Assembly (NCBI GenBank): GCA_030628755.1
Contig: DAOVQH010000103.1
Span: forward strand, 1 to 7,937
DNA from: Candidatus Cloacimonadota bacterium
GTDB lineage: Bacteria; Cloacimonadota; Cloacimonadia; Cloacimonadales; TCS61
Reading direction: 5' to 3'
Length of the DNA: 7,937 nt
In this document: one piece after another, positions 5,084 to 7,937 of the stretch
How positions within the stretch are numbered: position 1 is the stretch's first letter
How the letters are laid out: every line of letters begins with the position of its first letter
Made by a program: the position numbers and the translations under genes
Notes under the pieces: generated by a model
The model's database searches: none
What the model was told of the DNA's origin: nothing
What the model saw: the letters and a program-made list of their open reading frames with translations, nothing else

Positions 5084-6217
5084 ATGAGATTTATTAAAAT
5101 TTTGATCTTTTTCATTTGTTTAATATATACTGGTATTTTAAATTCAGACATTCCTCCGGGCTATTATGACGGAACCGAAGGATTGACAGGAGATTCTTTA
5201 AAAACAGCATTAAACGACATCATCAGTGGACACATTGAATTTTCATATAATGCACTTAGAGATTCTATTTTGCTCGATACAGATGAAGACCCGGATAATC
5301 CTGATAATGTTATTTTAATATATACTGGCTGGTCCAGGGCAAAGGATGATTTTGGAGGAAACCCTTCCGATTGGAATCGCGAGCATGTCTGGGCAAAGTC
5401 TCACGGTGATTTTGGTAACCTTCCTCCTGCAGGAACCGATGCACACCATATACGACCCTGCGATACGTCTGTAAACTCAGCAAGAGGAAACCTGGACTTT
5501 GATAACGGAGGAACTGAGTATATCGATGGTGATGGACCTACAGGATGTTTTTATGATGAGGATTCCTGGGAACCGAGAGAAGAAGTAAAAGGCGATGTTG
5601 CCAGGATGATATTCTATATGGAAGTCCGCTACGAAGGAGAAGATGACGAACCAGACCTTGAAATGGTAGACTATATCCCATCATCTCCCAATGGGGAACC
5701 CTATCATGCTCTGAAATCAACACTCCTACAATGGCATCAGCAGGACTCTGTGGATGACTGGGAAATACTAAGAAATGATAAAGTGTATTATTACCAGGAG
5801 AATCGTAACCCCTTTATCGATCACCCTGAATTCGTTGGACTTATCTGGGGAGGAGTATCGGTAGATAATGAGAACCTAATAATTACAAACTATCAATTAT
5901 CAAATTATCCAAACCCATTTAATCCGGCAGTTGCCGGAGCCGGTCGCAGTCCTGCAACAACAATCTCTTTTTCTGTAACACAAAACGCTATGTCCGGCTC
6001 AGACGGATCCCCGTTTGTGACTCTTGAAATATTTAATCTCAAAGGGCAAAAAGTGAAAACCTTCAGAATATCGAATATCGAACATCGATCTAAGAATCAC
6101 GTAGTTTGGGATGGAAAAGATGACAACAATAAGGAAGTTAGTGCTGGTGTTTATTTTTATAATTTGAAAGTGAATGGTAAAAATATTAGCATCAAGAAGT
6201 GCTTACTTCTAAAATAA
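5084..6217 (+). CDS. Secreted endonuclease I family protein with C-terminal sorting/FlgD-Ig-like domain
   Basis: This 377-aa protein starts with a signal peptide (MRFIKILIFFICLIYTGILN; cleavage probably near 21) and PPGYYDGTEGLTGDSLKTAL, the usual opening of secreted endonuclease I relatives (EndA/NucM/Vvn type). The catalytic block follows: WNREHVWAKSHG (97-108), GTDAHHIRP (118-126) and NSARGNLDFD (131-140), then EVKGDVARMIFYMEVRYE (167-184) and LLQWHQQDSVDDWE (214-227). These nucleases cut DNA or RNA non-specifically outside the cytoplasm with a divalent metal. After a linker, residues 272-377 form a FlgD-Ig-like tail opening with NYPNPFNPA and containing VTLEIFNLKGQKVKTF and DGKDDNNKEVSAGVYFYNLK. 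Two stretches in the tail, V283-A291 and A302-P311, look like in-frame insertions of GC-rich repeat DNA. AAAGG precedes the ATG by seven bases. A nutritional or DNA-scavenging role is inference. Confidence 0.93.
   Translation: MRFIKILIFFICLIYTGILNSDIPPGYYDGTEGLTGDSLKTALNDIISGHIEFSYNALRDSILLDTDEDPDNPDNVILIYTGWSRAKDDFGGNPSDWNREHVWAKSHGDFGNLPPAGTDAHHIRPCDTSVNSARGNLDFDNGGTEYIDGDGPTGCFYDEDSWEPREEVKGDVARMIFYMEVRYEGEDDEPDLEMVDYIPSSPNGEPYHALKSTLLQWHQQDSVDDWEILRNDKVYYYQENRNPFIDHPEFVGLIWGGVSVDNENLIITNYQLSNYPNPFNPAVAGAGRSPATTISFSVTQNAMSGSDGSPFVTLEIFNLKGQKVKTFRISNIEHRSKNHVVWDGKDDNNKEVSAGVYFYNLKVNGKNISIKKCLLLK
5923..5956 (+). repeat. 16-nt palindrome, copy 2, with GC-rich in-frame insertion in the nuclease gene
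   Basis: Bases 5923-5938 are identical to the palindrome at 671-686. Together with the following GC-rich bases they encode V-A-G-A-G-R-S-P-A (5930-5956) between NPFNPA and TTISFS, two halves normally adjacent in this tail family. The excess is exactly 27 nt; tcc occurs at both limits (5923-5925 and 5950-5952), which may be a trace of duplication. Confidence 0.6.
6195..6210. other. Small hairpin at the junction of convergent genes
   Basis: agaagt (6195-6200), loop gctt, acttct (6205-6210) form a perfect 6-bp stem within the last codons of the nuclease gene, 10 nt before the opposing stop. It could slow both converging transcripts, but it has no T-run on the plus side and only an A/T-rich flank, so I do not call it a terminator. 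Confidence 0.25.
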
Positions 6218-6219
6218 AT

Positions 6220-6858
6220 CTAATATTGTGCTTTAAGTCCCACAAAGGGATTATTTCTCTCTTCATTTCCAATAGTGGTGGATGGACCATGACCGGGTAA
6301 AACAATAGTTTCATCGGGAAGGATAAAGAGTATTTCATGTATTGATTTCATTAAGATATTATAATCTCCACCAGGTAGATCGGTTCTACCAACTCCTGCT
6401 GCAAAAAGTGTATCACCGCAGAACAATAAGTTATCTGCTATGATACTTATTCCACCTCGTGTATGACCGGGAGTGTGAATTATCTTTATTTTCTTATTTC
6501 CAAGAGTAAGAATTTCTTCACCTTTAAACTCAATATCAGCATAAGGAGACATAACATTTATTTCAAAATATTCACTTAAATTTAATTGGGGTTCTTTCAA
6601 CATGGGAGCATCTTCCTTATGAATACAAAGTGGAACTTCAAAATTTCTTTTTATAAACCCATTCCCACCAATGTGGTCCCCGTGTCCATGTGTGTTTACA
6701 AGGTATTTAAGCTTCAAATTCTCAGTCTTAATTTCCCCTACTAATTCGGCACATGGAGCAGCAGCATCGATCAGCATGGCTTCAAGAGATTCTTCATCCC
6801 ACAATAGGTAGGTGTTCGTTCCAAAAGAGGGTAGTAAATTATATAACTTATATTTCAT
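6220..6858 (-). CDS. Metallo-beta-lactamase-fold hydrolase, glyoxalase II-like (YcbL type)
   Basis: This complete 212-aa single-domain hydrolase carries every metal ligand of the fold. THGHGDHIGG (56-65) gives H57, H59, D61 and H62; HTPGHTRGG (128-136) gives H132; FCGDTLF (146-152) gives D149; LPGHGPSTTIGNEERNNPF (187-205) gives H190. The block GVGRTDLPGGD (155-165) and the ending point to the small glyoxalase-II-like group, which hydrolyses thioesters such as S-lactoylglutathione in related proteins. The real substrate cannot be read here, and antibiotic hydrolysis is not suggested. It starts at ATG 6858, 8 nt after the stop of the PP-loop gene, with AGGA overlapping that junction, so the two are almost certainly co-transcribed and possibly coupled. 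It runs tail to tail into the nuclease gene with two bases between stops. Confidence 0.9.
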   Translation of the reverse strand: MKYKLYNLLPSFGTNTYLLWDEESLEAMLIDAAAPCAELVGEIKTENLKLKYLVNTHGHGDHIGGNGFIKRNFEVPLCIHKEDAPMLKEPQLNLSEYFEINVMSPYADIEFKGEEILTLGNKKIKIIHTPGHTRGGISIIADNLLFCGDTLFAAGVGRTDLPGGDYNILMKSIHEILFILPDETIVLPGHGPSTTIGNEERNNPFVGLKAQY

Positions 6859-6866
6859 TAAATCCT

Positions 6867-7850
6867 TTATAACTGTAGTTTTTTAACTTCATAAGCAAGC
6901 ATTTTTTCTACCTTTATGCTATTATTCAAATTGAGATTCTTTCCATATAGAACCTCAGCTGAATCTTTTACCTTATTGTTATATCTCAACAAAATGGAAG
7001 CTGCTGTTTTAATTTCTTTTTTATCAGGTTTTTTTTGAGAGTTAATCGCGCCAATAGGTCCTGGTATTTCAGAAGTCTGAAGGATAGTTTCATCACCTGA
7101 TAATTTGCTTATACGGTCGTTTTCTTCATCGTTCCTGCCAACAATAACTTTAAGATGATCATTAATTCTGAAATGTCTGCCAACTTTAAGAAATTCAATA
7201 AAATTAATTGTAAGCATATCGTGCTCTATCAAGTCTTTCAATCTCCTTGAAAAAGCTTCATCTGTAAGTAAACATCCACCACCGGGAGTCTGGTAATATG
7301 TAATACCAAATTCTCTTGCCATTTGCATTTGACGGTGTCTTCCCCTGCCCTGTATATCAAGCATATCTTCTTTTTTCACCCAACCTTCTCGAATAGGAAG
7401 AGTATCCTGTAGAAGCTTTTGCGAAAGCGGACGAACCAATAGATCTTTAATTCCACTGAGCTTTCCCACAGCATTTAAAGCATCTCTTCTCTGGGACATG
7501 GGACGCTGACCAACAACTTCACCTGAAATAATAAAATCGATATTGTGTTCCTTCATCAATGATGCTGCTTCTTTGAACATCAATCCATGACAGTCTATAC
7601 AGGGATTCATATATTTACCAAAACCATAGCGTGGGTTTCTCAGCATTTCGATATGTTTCCGGGTTATATCGTGAATGATGAGCTCAACCTTGATGTGCTC
7701 TGCTGCCTTTTTGGCATTCTGAGGACCGAAGAAGGGAGTTTCGAAAAAAATGGGGAGAACTTCATACCCGAGTTTCTGCATAAAAACAACAGCCAGCATA
7801 CTGTCTAAGCCACCGGAAAAAAGAGTGAAGCATCTATATTTCTTTTTCAT
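6867..7850 (-). CDS. PP-loop ATPase related to MnmA/ThiI tRNA thiolation enzymes, with C-terminal RNA-binding-like domain
   Basis: This 327-aa protein begins with the PP-loop SGGLDS (12-17), which binds ATP and adenylates the substrate in thiouridylases such as MnmA and ThiI. NPCIDCH (82-88; C84 and C87), GEVVGQRPMSQRRDALN (110-126), RPLSQKLL (140-147), GRGRHRQMQMAREFGI (168-183) and TPGGGCLLTDEAFSRRLKDL (188-207; C193) follow. Cysteines in this arrangement suit a sulfur carrier or Fe-S-assisted tRNA thiolation, but the modified position is not evident. The last third (about 220-327, opening GRHFRINDHLKVIVGRNDEEN) resembles the NFACT-type RNA-binding module that some of these proteins carry. 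It is shorter than ThiI and lacks a visible THUMP domain at its N-terminus. Such proteins are often labelled as 2-thiouridylate methyltransferase; I would keep the name general. The start ATG at 7850 has AAGGA upstream. An out-of-frame ATG lies 4 nt earlier (7854). Confidence 0.85.
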   Translation of the reverse strand: MKKKYRCFTLFSGGLDSMLAVVFMQKLGYEVLPIFFETPFFGPQNAKKAAEHIKVELIIHDITRKHIEMLRNPRYGFGKYMNPCIDCHGLMFKEAASLMKEHNIDFIISGEVVGQRPMSQRRDALNAVGKLSGIKDLLVRPLSQKLLQDTLPIREGWVKKEDMLDIQGRGRHRQMQMAREFGITYYQTPGGGCLLTDEAFSRRLKDLIEHDMLTINFIEFLKVGRHFRINDHLKVIVGRNDEENDRISKLSGDETILQTSEIPGPIGAINSQKKPDKKEIKTAASILLRYNNKVKDSAEVLYGKNLNLNNSIKVEKMLAYEVKKLQL

Positions 7851-7892
7851 TCATTTACTATCCTTCTTCTGTTTGATATATATTGAAAATTC

Positions 7893-7937
7893 CACAGTCA
7901 GGAGTGACTGTGATACTTGTTCCTTTCACAGTCAGGA
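7893..7937. repeat. Hairpin-bearing tandem repeat, about 34-nt period, running off the right edge
   Basis: cacagtca-ggag-tgactgtg (7893-7912) is a perfect 8-bp hairpin. The first 11 bases recur exactly at 7927-7937, 34 nt further on, where the window ends, so a second unit probably continues. It lies upstream of the PP-loop gene (start 7850) and could sit in its leader, or be a dispersed intergenic repeat. Confidence 0.6.

Noticed and set aside
6220..6858. Antibiotic-degrading beta-lactamase
   Set aside because: The fold is shared, but GRTDLPGGD and the overall length match the glyoxalase-II-like housekeeping group; there is also no signal peptide.
7893..7937. CRISPR array
   Set aside because: The hairpin unit recurs after 34 nt, which would leave only about 14 nt between 20-nt units, and there are no cas genes; a simple tandem repeat fits better.

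Overview
The window is AT-rich bacterial DNA carrying nine protein-coding genes and several families of short repeats. It most resembles a member of the FCB group, and I lean towards Cloacimonadota. The main reason is the secreted nuclease, which ends in a NYPNPFNP...TTISFS / FlgD-Ig-like tail of the kind common in Cloacimonadota, Marinimicrobia, Ignavibacteria and Bacteroidetes. TGA is used as a stop: it ends dgt, and prfB keeps the classical UGA-sensing frameshift. The lineage is an inference from protein style, not proven.

Layout. A leftward (minus-strand) gene cluster runs from about 4931 to the left edge: trmB (tRNA m7G46 methyltransferase), dgt (HD-domain dNTP triphosphohydrolase), prfB (release factor 2, in two frames joined by a programmed +1 shift), a small GxxExxY-family protein, uppS (undecaprenyl diphosphate synthase), and the start of cdsA (phosphatidate cytidylyltransferase), cut by the window edge. 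A secreted endonuclease I gene (5084-6217, plus strand) diverges from trmB across a region with mirrored -35-like boxes. It runs tail to tail, with a 2-nt gap, into a second leftward pair: a PP-loop thiolation-type ATPase related to MnmA/ThiI (6867-7850), followed by a glyoxalase-II-like metallo-beta-lactamase-fold hydrolase (6220-6858).

How the genes fit together. uppS and cdsA supply cell-envelope lipid precursors. trmB, prfB and the PP-loop protein serve tRNA modification and translation. dgt controls dNTP pools. These are housekeeping genes. The unusual content is the repeats that have entered the cluster. A 9-nt-period repeat (core CAGGAT) occurs in inverted orientation on both sides of the GxxExxY gene; it supplies the last codons of prfB and could pair with the uppS ribosome-binding site. 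A 519-bp non-coding stretch between uppS and cdsA is a patchwork of GC-rich palindromes. One palindrome (16 nt) reappears exactly inside the nuclease gene, where it looks like an in-frame 9-codon insertion within the otherwise stereotyped sorting-tail motif. A hairpin-bearing tandem repeat begins at the right edge.

The most interesting reading is that small repeats in this genome tolerate, and perhaps favour, in-frame insertion into genes. The 9-nt/27-nt sizes and open frames allow this. The GxxExxY gene with its inverted flanks is a candidate compact mobile or repeat-associated unit.
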